A stretch of DNA of 64,000 bases from Pelotomaculum sp. (GCA_018435055.1 JAHDOA010000015.1:49701-113700); one strand, 5' to 3'; positions 9,937 through 19,252 are shown, counted from the stretch's first letter. The notes: generated by a model from the letters alone, not told the origin. Made by a program: numbers and translations.

Positions 9937-10761
9937 CTAAGCTGGATTCAGCGCCTCCCTGAATGCTTTGGCCAGGGCGTATACCATGTCGACCAGTTGG
10001 TCACAGCCGGTGGGGCCGCCAATTCCCTCTGCAATTAGTTTTTTACTTGTGTTTCCCAGGAAAGTTCCCTCTAACACTGGGAGCGACGCAGTGTTTTCAA
10101 AACAAACCGGGTCCGGCGCCCGCAGGAAATTTCCCCGGCATGCAGTGACCATGCCCTCATCATTTAAACTCATGTTTAACGCTATTTCATGAAATGAATC
10201 ACTAAACACCCCGGCCGCCGTGTACCCCCCGGCAACCCTGAAGATGGAACAGTTTTTGCCCCGGGCAAATAGCTTATTGCCGGTGTAATAACCGCCGACA
10301 TACTCCGGCCATCTGCGGGTGATACGCTGCAGGTTGCTGTAATAACGGCATGAGTCCAGGTAAAATTTCTCCCAGTATTCACCGTAAGCCCCGGCTGTCG
10401 GGTAACCCCTGTCATGGTATAAAAATGTTTCCGCCTGGATTATGCCCCTGACACACTCAGCCAGCAATTCTCTGGCTAATCCACCGGCGATGCCTGCCGC
10501 CTCCCGCCGTAGAGCAGCGCCGGAGTCGAAATACGCGACTTCTCCTTTCAGCCCGGGCAGTATTCCACTCCCGTTTAAGCTCCCCCCGGGTGAACGGTTA
10601 ATCTCCCAGCCCGCGTCTTTTATAATAAAAGTTGACCTGTCGGTTACAAGCCGGCCTGCAGCTTCAAGTTTTGTGCCGACCAGGGTAGTCTCAGCCAGCA
10701 GATCTCCCCCATCTGTATTGTTTACAGAACAAAACCAGCTGTTTTGAAAAACACACTCCAC
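9937..10761 (-). CDS. DUF2889-like protein with two tandem copies of the domain
   Basis: A 274-residue soluble protein without a clear signal peptide. The C-terminal half (from about 175) resembles DUF2889: HEIALNMSLNDEGMVTACRG followed by GGPTGCDQLVDMVYALAKAF. The N-terminal half repeats the pattern more loosely (TTLVGTKLEAAGRLVTDRS, then GGLARELLAECVRGIIQAE), which suggests internal duplication. The domain's role is unknown. The GTG start has GGGAGG 9 bases upstream. It lies between divA-type division genes and yggU and is probably cotranscribed with yggU. The family call rests on pattern memory and is moderate. Confidence 0.55.
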   Translation of the reverse strand: MECVFQNSWFCSVNNTDGGDLLAETTLVGTKLEAAGRLVTDRSTFIIKDAGWEINRSPGGSLNGSGILPGLKGEVAYFDSGAALRREAAGIAGGLARELLAECVRGIIQAETFLYHDRGYPTAGAYGEYWEKFYLDSCRYYSNLQRITRRWPEYVGGYYTGNKLFARGKNCSIFRVAGGYTAAGVFSDSFHEIALNMSLNDEGMVTACRGNFLRAPDPVCFENTASLPVLEGTFLGNTSKKLIAEGIGGPTGCDQLVDMVYALAKAFREALNPA

Positions 10762-10850
10762 CTGAAATACCTCCCGGCTAAACCTAAAAAAAATTCCCGA
10801 TCCCGCCTGGGGTCAAGGAACTACCTTCTTTGGCTTTCTATATAAATCGA

Positions 10851-11363
10851 TCAGGATGCTGTATCCGTCAAATCTTCTTCATCCGGCAGCTCCTCCGCAT
10901 GGTCCAGGATTCTGATCTGTAATTCCAGGAAAGACCTGAAGCGGGCTTTAAAAATGTGGGCTTCCTGTTTAATCTTTTCATATTCGGTTTTCATTGCGGA
11001 AACCTGCTTTTCAGCTTCGTAGAGCAACCCCGCCGCTTCCCGTTCAGCTTCACGCGTTAACTGATCGGCTTCGATCCGGCTCCGGTCGAGAAGGAGACGC
11101 GCTTCTTTTTCTGCGTTCTGCCTCAGTTCATCCGTGTTTTTTTGCGCCATCACCATAGCGTTTTTGATTGCTTCCTCGATTTCCCGGTAACGGGCGACGC
11201 TTTGTTCAGTCTGGGTAACCTTCTCTTTCAGTTCCTGGTTTTCACGGATCAGATTCTCAAATTCCTGAGCAACCTTGTCTAAAAAAGCATCGACCTCGTC
11301 TTCGCTGTAACCACGTAATACGTGCCGGAATTCTTTTTTCTGAATGTCCAGCGGCATCAGCAT
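10851..11363 (-). CDS. divIVA: DivIVA-domain cell-division/polarity protein
   Basis: DivIVA binds curved membrane at poles and septa and recruits division or sporulation factors. The 170-residue protein opens with the conserved lipid-binding and coiled-coil entry MPLDIQKKEFRHVLRGYSED and the EVDAFLDKV heptads. It continues as charged coiled coil to about 150 and ends in an acidic tail. Length and order next to yggT, sepF and ileS match the B. subtilis divIVA locus. The first ATG has GGAGGTG a few bases upstream. Confidence 0.93.
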   Translation of the reverse strand: MLMPLDIQKKEFRHVLRGYSEDEVDAFLDKVAQEFENLIRENQELKEKVTQTEQSVARYREIEEAIKNAMVMAQKNTDELRQNAEKEARLLLDRSRIEADQLTREAEREAAGLLYEAEKQVSAMKTEYEKIKQEAHIFKARFRSFLELQIRILDHAEELPDEEDLTDTAS

Positions 11364-11407
11364 TGTTTTTCACCTCCGGCTGAAGAGATTGCTATTTAAT
11401 TCAATAT

Positions 11408-11674
11408 CTAAAGAATTTGAATTAAAAGTTTTACAACGATCTGTTGAATAATACGTAAAACAAAAAATGCGATAATCGGGGAAAAATCAATCTGGCTGAA
11501 AGGCGGGATTATTCGCCTGAAGATACGCAAATACGGTTCAGTAGTCTCATAGATAAAACGGATAATAGGCTGGTAAGGGTTGTGTCTGATCCATGAAAGC
11601 AAAATCCGGATCAATAATAGAACAGCATACACCTCAAACGCCACATTAACCGCCCTTATTATTGTATAGCTCAT
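11408..11674 (-). CDS. YggT family membrane protein
   Basis: An 88-residue membrane protein with two hydrophobic segments (residues 7-25 and 60-86) joined by a conserved loop, RIIPPFSQIDFSPIIAF. That loop is the YggT signature. The family is associated with division and stress in several bacteria, but the biochemical role is unclear. It sits between proC and divIVA, the place held by ylmG in Bacillus. Confidence 0.9.
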   Translation of the reverse strand: MSYTIIRAVNVAFEVYAVLLLIRILLSWIRHNPYQPIIRFIYETTEPYLRIFRRIIPPFSQIDFSPIIAFFVLRIIQQIVVKLLIQIL

Positions 11675-11697
11675 AATACCCCCACACTAATAACTTT

Positions 11698-12516
11698 TTA
11701 TCCGGACATCTCACGCGAGCGCCTGGTTGCCCCGGCGACAGCCTTCATCAAAACCGACCGCAGGGCGCCTTCTTCCAGGGCGAATAGTCCCGCCGCCGTA
11801 GTCCCGCCGGGAGTGGTTACCATATTTTTTAATTTAGCGGGATGCTCTTTTGTTTCCAGGACCATTTTTGCCGCGCCCAGCATGGTCTGGGCAGCCAGTT
11901 CCCCGGCAATATTAGCCGGCAGTCCGAGACGAACGGCGCCGTCAGCAAGGCTTTCCAGGATCAGGTACATATAGGCCGGACCGCTGCCGCTCAAACCTGT
12001 CACGCAGTCAAGCAGCGATTCGGGGACTTCTACCGCTTTCCCCGCCGCGTTGAAAATCGCCATCGCCGCTTTGACGCTGTCCTCTCCGGCGTACCTGCCG
12101 GCGCTTACCGCGCTGGCGCCCTCACCTACCAGGCAGGGTGTGTTCGGCATGACGCGAATTACCGGTATGGGCCCGGCCAGACAGGATTCGATCTGGCTGA
12201 TGGTCACACCGGCGGCTATAGAAATGAAGATTTGCTCCGGTCTGGCCACTGCCGCTATTTCCTTTAAAACTACAGTTGCGACATGGGGCTTCACAGAAAT
12301 AATGACAATATCCGCTGCCCCGGTGACGGCGCAGTTGTCAGCGGTCGTGTTGACGCCCAGCTTTTGTTCGAGCTGTTCACGGCGCTGTTCACTGACATCG
12401 CTGATGTAAATCTGGGACGGCGCTACCAGGCCGGTGCGGAAAAGGCCGGTAACAAGCGCCTCACACATGGCCCCCCCGCCGATAAATCCTATCTTTTGCT
12501 TGTTAAAAACGCGCAT
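11698..12516 (-). CDS. proC: pyrroline-5-carboxylate reductase
   Basis: It reduces delta-1-pyrroline-5-carboxylate to L-proline with NAD(P)H. From the chosen ATG the protein has 272 residues. It carries the Rossmann motif GFIGGGAMCEAL at about 8-19, VMPNTPC near 125 and the signature LSGSGPAYM near 170. An open frame continues 36 codons upstream, but it runs inside sepF and lacks the family pattern. The chosen start, 14 bases inside the sepF end, has AAGGG upstream and gives normal length. ProC next to sepF is common in Firmicutes. Confidence 0.95.
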   Translation of the reverse strand: MRVFNKQKIGFIGGGAMCEALVTGLFRTGLVAPSQIYISDVSEQRREQLEQKLGVNTTADNCAVTGAADIVIISVKPHVATVVLKEIAAVARPEQIFISIAAGVTISQIESCLAGPIPVIRVMPNTPCLVGEGASAVSAGRYAGEDSVKAAMAIFNAAGKAVEVPESLLDCVTGLSGSGPAYMYLILESLADGAVRLGLPANIAGELAAQTMLGAAKMVLETKEHPAKLKNMVTTPGGTTAAGLFALEEGALRSVLMKAVAGATRRSREMSG

Positions 12517-12952
12517 TGGCAAACAAACCCTTCCCTTTTCCCAGATCTTTATAGTCGCCGGAGATATCCATGTTATTAGGGACAAAAAGGAAAATACCGC
12601 TGCCGACCTTTTGCATACTGCCATTTAAAGCATACGTGGCGCCGGTTAGAAAGTCAACGACCCGTTGGGCCAGCGCGGCATCAGCCTGTTCCAGGTTAAT
12701 AATGACCGGACGCCTGTTCTTGATGTTGTCGGTGATACCTTTTACTTCCTCAAAGGATCCCGGCTCTACAACAACAACCCTTATCTGGCGCTGGGCGTGC
12801 ATACTTATAACCGTGCCCTTTTCTTTTTCTTTGTCTTTTTTCTTCTTCCAGGGCTGTTCTTCACGTGGTTCCACACGGACGTTTTTTTCTTCCTCTTCTA
12901 TGACTTCCTCTTCAAAACCCATGAAATTAAGCACCTTATCGACAATCTTCAT
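12503..12952 (-). CDS. sepF: cell division protein SepF
   Basis: SepF tethers FtsZ filaments to the membrane and promotes septum formation. The 149-residue protein has the N-terminal amphipathic helix MKIVDKVLNFMGFEEE, a charged linker (about 17-50) and the conserved C-terminal core (about 58-138) with RRPVIINLEQAD and RVVDFLTGATYALNG. Its FtsZ partner is encoded at 30651-31700. Because no ftsA is present in this cluster, SepF is the likely membrane anchor for the Z ring. Confidence 0.95.
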   Translation of the reverse strand: MKIVDKVLNFMGFEEEVIEEEEKNVRVEPREEQPWKKKKDKEKEKGTVISMHAQRQIRVVVVEPGSFEEVKGITDNIKNRRPVIINLEQADAALAQRVVDFLTGATYALNGSMQKVGSGIFLFVPNNMDISGDYKDLGKGKGLFANARF

Positions 12953-13006
12953 GACATGAGCCTCCTTGATTGAAATTATTAAATAATCTATCGTATCCCG
13001 GCCATT

Positions 13007-13690
13007 TTAATTACGGGCGCCGAATAACGCGGCGCCGAGTCTGATTAGATTTGCGCCTTCCTCCAGGGCTATTTCAAAGTCTCCCGTCATGCCCATGGAA
13101 AGGATATCCATCTTTATTCCCCGAATATTATCTTTCATCCGCCGGGCCAACTCTGCCGCCTGCCGGAAAACATAACGGACCTCGCCCGGATCGTCGCATA
13201 CCGGGGCAATAGTCATTAAGCCGCACAGTTCCAATCCGGGCAGGGCGGCGGCGGCACGCGCAAAACCCCCGGCCTCCGCCGGGGAAAGACCGTATTTTGT
13301 AGCTTCCCCGGCAACATTAACCTGGATAAGCGCCCGGGCGGTTATACCGGCCTCACAGGCGGCCCGGCTGATTGCCTCCGCCAGGGACCAGCGGTCCAGG
13401 GAATGGATTAAACTGACTTTGTCAATAATCTTTTTAACTTTATTAGTCTGAAGATGTCCGATAAAATGCCATTCTATATCCTGGCGCAGCAGCGGCTGTT
13501 TGCACAAAAACTCCTGCGCCTTGTTTTCCCCCAGGCAAAAAACGCCCAGGTCCAGGGCCTCATTTATTATTTCCACAGGGATTGTTTTGGTTACCGCCAC
13601 CAGTTTAACATCCGCCGGGTCGCGGCCGGCGCGCCGGGCGGCGGCGTTAATCCGTTCTTGTACCCGGGCCAGATTTTCCTTTATATTCAC
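13007..13690 (-). CDS. yggS: YggS family pyridoxal phosphate homeostasis protein
   Basis: YggS/PLPHP binds pyridoxal 5'-phosphate and balances vitamin B6 and amino-acid pools. The protein is a single TIM-barrel-like domain with the PLP lysine in VKLVAVTKTIP (near residue 35), HFIGHLQTNK near 80 and the closing block LSMGMTGDFEIALEEGANLI. A GTG at 13702 is in frame but lies only one base after AAAGG. The GTG at 13690 has more usable spacing and yields the usual N-terminus, so it was chosen. It ends 54 bases before sepF, as ylmE does in Bacillus. Confidence 0.9.
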   Translation of the reverse strand: MNIKENLARVQERINAAARRAGRDPADVKLVAVTKTIPVEIINEALDLGVFCLGENKAQEFLCKQPLLRQDIEWHFIGHLQTNKVKKIIDKVSLIHSLDRWSLAEAISRAACEAGITARALIQVNVAGEATKYGLSPAEAGGFARAAAALPGLELCGLMTIAPVCDDPGEVRYVFRQAAELARRMKDNIRGIKMDILSMGMTGDFEIALEEGANLIRLGAALFGARN

Positions 13691-13706
13691 TATTATTGAC
13701 ACACCT

Positions 13707-14609
13707 TTATTCTACCAGCCATCCTTCTCTAACAAAAACAGGATTGCTGACAAAACTAACGCCCTCTTCAATCCCGTCTCCCGACACGGCAACTTTCCCG
13801 GACAGCGCCCCTTCTATCTCCACAGGCGTCCATACCGCTTTTCTCTTTATGGCCAGGTAAATGCCGGGTTTACCGTCTTTGTAGACAATCGCCCGCTCCG
13901 GCGTCAATAGACCTCTAAGCGCCCTGGTGGTTACACTAATACTAACCTTGCGGTGATGAATTATTTGCTCGGGAAAGCCCGACAACAGGAATAAACCCTT
14001 TACGTCGCCGGCGACATCATTTAGTTCGCCGGGTGTGATGCTGAAACTGAAATTTTTCCAGGAAGCCGTCAGAGATCCGGGTTCATCCCAATAACCGCCG
14101 GCAAAATCTGATTTTGGCATGGCGCCGTATATGTATACAGGAGAAAGGTTATCAATAATTTTAAATACAGGTTGTCCCTTGTCAACAATGGCGCCATCGG
14201 GGAGCGGCTGATCATCTATTTTTTCTATTGCCGGCATGGCCAATTCCCCGATGTTTGCGGGGGATAGGATGCTCTCGTAACCGTCCAGGTGGCTGCATAA
14301 AATACCTGTGGTGTCGGTATATATGTCATATATTACTTCACCGGCGCCCTGTTCCGCAGAAATTATTTCAGCCCCCCTGCCTCCCATTTCCAGGCGTTCG
14401 CCGTCCGGCCGGACCAGGTGGAGCCTGCCGCTGCACGGTGATTTAATTACTTTCTCCTCTTTAATAAGAATGCCTTCCAGCGTTGTTGTCAGGTTGATTG
14501 TTTCAATTGAGAGCATACGCACCTTTGCCATAGTAGAAACGAGAAAATGCCTGCCCAAAATAGTAATAATTATGAGTATTAACGCGGCCAATAAATAATT
14601 ATTTCTCAT
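13707..14609 (-). CDS. HlyD-like periplasmic-adaptor-fold membrane protein
   Basis: A 300-residue protein with one N-terminal membrane segment (residues 4-24). The outer part resembles HlyD/efflux-adaptor proteins: KSPCSGRLHLVRPDGERL is a half barrel-sandwich segment, and KGQPVFKIIDNLSPVYIYG is a second. There is no long coiled-coil hairpin, so it would be a short adaptor. Such genes often lie beside yggS/sepF in Clostridia. There is no partner ABC pump or outer membrane here, so its function is unknown. It ends 16 bases before the chosen yggS start. Confidence 0.7.
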   Translation of the reverse strand: MRNNYLLAALILIIITILGRHFLVSTMAKVRMLSIETINLTTTLEGILIKEEKVIKSPCSGRLHLVRPDGERLEMGGRGAEIISAEQGAGEVIYDIYTDTTGILCSHLDGYESILSPANIGELAMPAIEKIDDQPLPDGAIVDKGQPVFKIIDNLSPVYIYGAMPKSDFAGGYWDEPGSLTASWKNFSFSITPGELNDVAGDVKGLFLLSGFPEQIIHHRKVSISVTTRALRGLLTPERAIVYKDGKPGIYLAIKRKAVWTPVEIEGALSGKVAVSGDGIEEGVSFVSNPVFVREGWLVE

Positions 14610-14729
14610 TATATAAACCCAGGGCTATCCCTCAAATGGAATTTAATTCGACAGTGTGAGATCTAAATCCTGCGTGGGACTGCCTCCTCCGGCTCTTTTT
14701 TTATAAATATAGTATGTTTGCATCCTGGA

Positions 14730-16124
14730 TTATGGTTTTCCCTGTTCCTTTTCAGCCACCGGCAGCAGGAACGAAAACGTGCTTCCCTTGCCCACCTTGC
14801 TTTCCACCTGGAGTCCGCCTTTATGGGCTTCCATAATATGTTTTACAATGGAAAGGCCCAGGCCGGTACCGCCCAGGTCCCTGGAACGGGCTTTATCAAC
14901 CCGGTAAAAACGCTCAAATAAACGGGCCACGTTTTCCGGCGGAATACCAATACCGTTATCCCGCACGTCAACCTTCATACAGCCATGTTCGATGCCGGCG
15001 CTAATGCGGATTGTCCCTCCCGCCGGGGTGTAATTGATCGCATTGTCGATCAGGTTGAGGAGCACCTGTCTGATCATGTCGGGGTCAGCGTGTACAAGCG
15101 GCAGCATTTCCGGTGTGTCAATTTCTATGGTCAGGTTCTTTTCCGCCGCTTTGGCGCGCATGATCTCAGAAGTGAGTTTGATCAGGTCCTTAATGGCAAA
15201 GGCCTCCAGGTTCGGCACGAACCCTTCCTGCTCTATCTTGGAAAGGTGCAGCAAATCGTCAATTAGCCGTGAAAGCCTTTCCGCTTCCTTGTTAATAATC
15301 AAAAGAAATTTCCTGGCATTAGCCGGGTCGTCACATCCGCCGTCTAAAAGGGTTTCCGCAAAACCCCTGATTGATGTCAGCGGGGTGCGCAGTTCATGAG
15401 AAACATTGGCCACAAACCCACTGCGCATTTCCTCATATTTTTGCTTTTCGGTGACGTTTTTCAATATTGCTACTACTTCACTTGTATCCCCATCTGCGCC
15501 GGTAGGAATCACGTGGACTAGAAATGCCCGGCGATCGGGCGCCGACAGTTGGATCCTTTTCTTGATCGATTTTCCAGTCTCCAGTGACTCGTGCAGCATT
15601 TTTTCCAGGTTGTCATCGCGGAAGACCCTGATAATATTTTTCCCTTTACTGGCCTCGTTTGTGATCCTGAAAAGTTTCTCCACTACAGGGTTGAGTAAAA
15701 TAACCCGGCCCCAGCTGTCCATGATAATGACGCCGTCGGACATTCCGCTGACAATAGCCTGCAGCCTGCCCCTCTCCGCGCCCAGGTGATCGGTTATTCT
15801 TTTTAAACGCCTGGCCATACAGCTGATGGCCCGTCCCAGATCGCCTATTTCATTCTGCGGAAAGGCGGGCATATATTGTTCAAAGTTCTCGCCGGCCACA
15901 CTTTTCGCTATGGATGTAACTTCTGTTAAGGGATTTATTAAACTGCTGTATGAAATCCAGGCCAGGATCAGGCTAATCAAGAATGACACGATGACAAAAA
16001 ACCAGAGGCTGATCAGGTTCAAATTATAAAGCTTGGCCAGGCCGATAAATACGCCAAACAAGAAAAAATAACTGGCAACCGGCCGCCAGCCGATATTCCT
16101 GAGAATTCTGAAGAAAAAAGACAT
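14730..16124 (-). CDS. PhoR/WalK-type sensor histidine kinase with minimal external domain
   Basis: A 464-residue membrane kinase, partner of the adjacent response regulator, whose stop overlaps this start. Two membrane segments (about 17-32 and 38-58) are separated by only a few residues, so there is almost no extracellular sensor. HAMP (about 59-110) and PAS (about 120-225) domains follow. The dimerisation domain has phospho-acceptor H243 in VSHELRTPLTSIRGF, and the ATPase has N, G1 and G2 boxes (DNAINYTPAGG, DNGIGIPPE, GGTGLGLSIVK). Signal detection is probably through the membrane or PAS domain. Phosphate or cell-wall stress are known roles of relatives, but here the stimulus is unknown. 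Confidence 0.93.
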   Translation of the reverse strand: MSFFFRILRNIGWRPVASYFFLFGVFIGLAKLYNLNLISLWFFVIVSFLISLILAWISYSSLINPLTEVTSIAKSVAGENFEQYMPAFPQNEIGDLGRAISCMARRLKRITDHLGAERGRLQAIVSGMSDGVIIMDSWGRVILLNPVVEKLFRITNEASKGKNIIRVFRDDNLEKMLHESLETGKSIKKRIQLSAPDRRAFLVHVIPTGADGDTSEVVAILKNVTEKQKYEEMRSGFVANVSHELRTPLTSIRGFAETLLDGGCDDPANARKFLLIINKEAERLSRLIDDLLHLSKIEQEGFVPNLEAFAIKDLIKLTSEIMRAKAAEKNLTIEIDTPEMLPLVHADPDMIRQVLLNLIDNAINYTPAGGTIRISAGIEHGCMKVDVRDNGIGIPPENVARLFERFYRVDKARSRDLGGTGLGLSIVKHIMEAHKGGLQVESKVGKGSTFSFLLPVAEKEQGKP

Positions 16125-16840
16125 TAGGAGTCCTCCTTAAAGCGGTAACCGACCCCGCGCACAGTCTCGATCAGCTCGCCGGCGCCTGTTTCCGGTTCAA
16201 GTTTCTGCCTGATGTGCCGTATGTGCACATCAATAGTACGGGAATCGACTGGATTATCATAACCCCATACCTCTTCCAGCAGCTGTTCCCGTGTAAACAC
16301 CTTACCCCGGCGCCGCGCCAGGTAGCACAAAAGCTCAAATTCCTTCTGGGTCAGGTCCTTTTTAACACCATTTATATATACAGCATGCTTTTCCTCGTCT
16401 ATAACCAGCCGGCCAATTTCCAGAATTTTATCAGTGAGCTTTTCCCCGCCCTGGTTTTCCACCCGGACAGACCTGCGCAGCCGCGCCCTGACTCTGGCCA
16501 CAAGCTCCCGGGGGCTGAAAGGTTTTACTATGTAATCGTCGGCGCCCATTTCCAGCCCCAGCACCCGGTCGAGCTCTTCAGCCCGGGCGCTTAAGATAAT
16601 CACTGGAATAAACCTGGTGGATGAATCCTGCTGCAGTTCCCGGCATACCTCGAGACCGTTCATTCCCGGCAGCATCACGTCCAGGATGATTAGATCCGGC
16701 AGCTCTTCACGGGCCACCTCCAGACCGCAGGCGCCATCAGGGGTGGATATTACCTCAAAGCCCTCTCTTTCCAGGTTGAAGCGGACCAGTTCCAGTATAT
16801 TCTTCTCATCTTCTACCAAGAGTATTTTGGACATCCCCAT
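16124..16840 (-). CDS. OmpR/PhoB-type response regulator
   Basis: A 238-residue transcription regulator. The receiver domain (about 4-120) has acidic residues E10/D11, phospho-acceptor D54 in LIILDVMLPG and the lysine in YIVKPF. The C-terminal winged helix (about 145-235) contains LTQKEFELLCYLARRRGKVFTREQLL-like residues and ends VRGVGYRF. It precedes its kinase and overlaps it by one base. Target genes cannot be told from sequence. Confidence 0.95.
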   Translation of the reverse strand: MGMSKILLVEDEKNILELVRFNLEREGFEVISTPDGACGLEVAREELPDLIILDVMLPGMNGLEVCRELQQDSSTRFIPVIILSARAEELDRVLGLEMGADDYIVKPFSPRELVARVRARLRRSVRVENQGGEKLTDKILEIGRLVIDEEKHAVYINGVKKDLTQKEFELLCYLARRRGKVFTREQLLEEVWGYDNPVDSRTIDVHIRHIRQKLEPETGAGELIETVRGVGYRFKEDS

Positions 16841-16858
16841 CTTCCTTTCCCATGAGCA

Positions 16859-17692
16859 CTATTTCAACATCAAAAGAGACGCCATCCGCCCGGTCCTGCC
16901 TTTCTCAGCGCGGTACGAGAAAAACAAATCACTATGGCATGAGGTGCATAAACGCGCGGTTAATATATTTACAGGTTTGAGTCCCGCCTCAAGCAGGGCC
17001 CGCCTGTTGGCTTCCCACAAATTGAGCTTCCACTTGCCTGGCGCTACAGCTTCGGCCAGATTCCCGCCGCCATGAAAAACATCCTGGAACCGGCTCACCA
17101 CAGGTTCATCTACTTCATAACAACAGGGGCCGATGGAAGGGCCTATACCGGCCAGACAGTCGCGCGGCTCGGTACCGAAAAACTCAGTCATTTTTCTTAC
17201 TACCTTCAGTCCGATTTTAAGTACCGTGCCTTGCCAGCCGGCATGGGCCAGCGCCACGACCTGCCGCGCCGGGTCAAGTAAAAAAACCGGCACGCAGTCT
17301 GCATAATAGCTGGAAAGGGGCACACCGCGCAACCCGGTGATCAGGGCGTCGGTATCCGGCAGCGCATCATCATAAGTAAGGGCGCCTCTCCCCAGGTCGC
17401 ATTCTTCCACCAACTTGATCCCGTCGCCATGCGACTGTCTGCCGGCTACCAAATGGCGGGGATTTATGCCGAGTGACCGGCAGGCCAGGTCTCTATTTGC
17501 CCGTACATGGCTATGATCATCCCCGACATGAAAGGAGGTATTGAGGCTGCGGTAAAACCCTGTGCTGACACCTCCCGCGCGGGTGGTAAAACCATGAGTG
17601 ACGAGGTTGGATGATTCCAGGTGAGCAAATGAATAAAAGGTCAAACCACCCTTTGGGACAATTGAATACAATTCCTTGATACCCCTTCTCAA
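16859..17692 (-). CDS. pgeF: PgeF (YfiH/YlmD) peptidoglycan editing factor
   Basis: The family is a copper/zinc multicopper-oxidase-like enzyme; PgeF removes wrongly placed L-Ser from the second position of muropeptide precursors in E. coli. The 277 residues have the conserved metal-ligand and catalytic sites: HVGDDHSHVRANRD (about 54-67), ALAHAGWQGT (about 160) and GIGPSIGPCCYEV (about 190). The open frame starts with TTG at 17692 without a ribosome site. A second TTG at 17671, with AAGGGG 10 bases upstream, is a better candidate. In Bacillus ylmD lies beside ylmE. Confidence 0.88.
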   Translation of the reverse strand: MRRGIKELYSIVPKGGLTFYSFAHLESSNLVTHGFTTRAGGVSTGFYRSLNTSFHVGDDHSHVRANRDLACRSLGINPRHLVAGRQSHGDGIKLVEECDLGRGALTYDDALPDTDALITGLRGVPLSSYYADCVPVFLLDPARQVVALAHAGWQGTVLKIGLKVVRKMTEFFGTEPRDCLAGIGPSIGPCCYEVDEPVVSRFQDVFHGGGNLAEAVAPGKWKLNLWEANRRALLEAGLKPVNILTARLCTSCHSDLFFSYRAEKGRTGRMASLLMLK

Positions 17693-17695
17693 ATT

Positions 17696-19252
17696 CTATT
17701 TACCGGCTTTGTTTATAATGTGTTCAAGATCGGTAAGCCCCCTGAGGATTTCCCCCCGGGTTTCATTGTCAATACCTGATGCCAGAAGTCCCTGCAGCCT
17801 GGCGGCGATAGAGTCGTGTAATGTTTTTATGTTGTCTTCCTGCACGGCTGCGGTTTCCGGCGGCGGCAACTCGACAACCTGCTGCAGTACCGGTACGGTA
17901 ACTTGCAAACCATGCTGTGTCCTGAGCAGATCCGCCAGGGCGGCCGACGCCTCCGGTTCGCCGTGGACAAGAAAGATTTCCTGCGGCGGCTTCCGGAAAC
18001 TGTTAACCCACTCCGCCAGTCCCGCCTGATCGGCATGGGAAGAATAGCTTTCAATAAATTTTATATCCGCTTTTACAGCAATTTCGTCACCAAAAATACG
18101 GACCGTTTTCTGACCGTCAAGTATCTGCCTGCCCAAACTCCCGTCCGCCTGGTAACCGACAAACAGCACCGTGCTCTCCGGCCGCCACAGGTTGTATTTA
18201 AGATGGTGCCTGATCCGGCCGGCTTCGCACATGCCGCTGGCGGATATGATGATCGTCCTGTCCGCCTTGTTCAGAGCCATTGATTCCTCAACAGTTTTGG
18301 TGAATCTAATGCCCGGTATCTGATGCGGGTCCTCGCCTTCTTGAATCAGGCCGGCGGCTTCTTCGTCAAAGAAATCATGGTGTTTCCAGAATATTTCTGT
18401 GGCGGCCGTGGCCAGCGGGCTGTCGATGTATACCGGCATAGCCGGCATCCTTTTTTCCTTCATCAATAAATACAAGTGATAAAGAAGGTCCTGTGTACGC
18501 TCCACCGCAAAGGCGGGGATAACCAGGTTGCCCCCCTTATTATATGTTGCCCAGATTAGACCGTGCAGTAACTCTATTTCTTTTTCTTCCTGTCCGTGCA
18601 GGCGGGCGCCATATGTCGACTCCATGATCACGTAATCCGCGTCATCAATATATGATGGATCTTTGACAATTGGCCGGTCCTTATTGCCGATATCACCGGA
18701 AAATACCAGTTTTTTTTCTGCGCCGCCCTCGCGGACGCATATTTCAATCATAGCCGAGCCGAGGATATGTCCGGCGTCTACGAAACGCATTCTTATGTCT
18801 GGTGTCAGCCGGATTATTTCGTCATAGTTGACAGCCTGGAAATAGGGCAGGGATTTATAGGCGTCGTTAATTGTATAAATAGGTTCTATCGGGTTCCTGC
18901 CGGCACGGCGGTTCTTGCGGTTTTTCCGCTCGACCTCCATTTCCTGGATGTAAGCGCTGTCGGGCAGCAGCACCTCACACAGTTCTACTGTGGGCGCAGT
19001 AGCATAAATTATACCTTTAAACCCGTTCTTAATCAATTTGGGAATCAAACCGCTGTGATCTATGTGAGCGTGCGTCAACAGGACATAATCCACGCTGCGC
19101 GGCGGAACCTTAAAACTCTGGTAGTTACGCTCCCTTATTTCTTTCCTGCCCTGATACATGCCGCATTCGACCATAATCCGCGTATTTGCGGTCTCCAAAA
19201 GAAAACAGGAGCCGGTGACAATTCCGGCCGCCCCCAAAAATTGCAAACGCAT
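17696..19252 (-). CDS. beta-CASP metallo-beta-lactamase-fold RNase/RNA-processing family protein
   Basis: A 518-residue soluble enzyme with the metallo-beta-lactamase metal motif THAHIDHSG (about residues 55-63). It also has later His/Asp sites (VDAGHILGSAMIE, FSGDIGNKDRP), the beta-CASP insertion and the C-terminal SYSSHADQAGLAEWV block. This is the architecture of the RNA-specificity-exonuclease/CPSF-like (YSH1) family, which acts on RNA. An ORF reading 62 codons further upstream lacks family sequence. The chosen ATG has AGGGGG 8 bases before it. The real substrate is unknown. Confidence 0.88.
   Translation of the reverse strand: MRLQFLGAAGIVTGSCFLLETANTRIMVECGMYQGRKEIRERNYQSFKVPPRSVDYVLLTHAHIDHSGLIPKLIKNGFKGIIYATAPTVELCEVLLPDSAYIQEMEVERKNRKNRRAGRNPIEPIYTINDAYKSLPYFQAVNYDEIIRLTPDIRMRFVDAGHILGSAMIEICVREGGAEKKLVFSGDIGNKDRPIVKDPSYIDDADYVIMESTYGARLHGQEEKEIELLHGLIWATYNKGGNLVIPAFAVERTQDLLYHLYLLMKEKRMPAMPVYIDSPLATAATEIFWKHHDFFDEEAAGLIQEGEDPHQIPGIRFTKTVEESMALNKADRTIIISASGMCEAGRIRHHLKYNLWRPESTVLFVGYQADGSLGRQILDGQKTVRIFGDEIAVKADIKFIESYSSHADQAGLAEWVNSFRKPPQEIFLVHGEPEASAALADLLRTQHGLQVTVPVLQQVVELPPPETAAVQEDNIKTLHDSIAARLQGLLASGIDNETRGEILRGLTDLEHIINKAGK

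Noticed and set aside
12517..12624. Upstream extension of proC
   Set aside because: It runs inside sepF and lacks the ProC Rossmann start.
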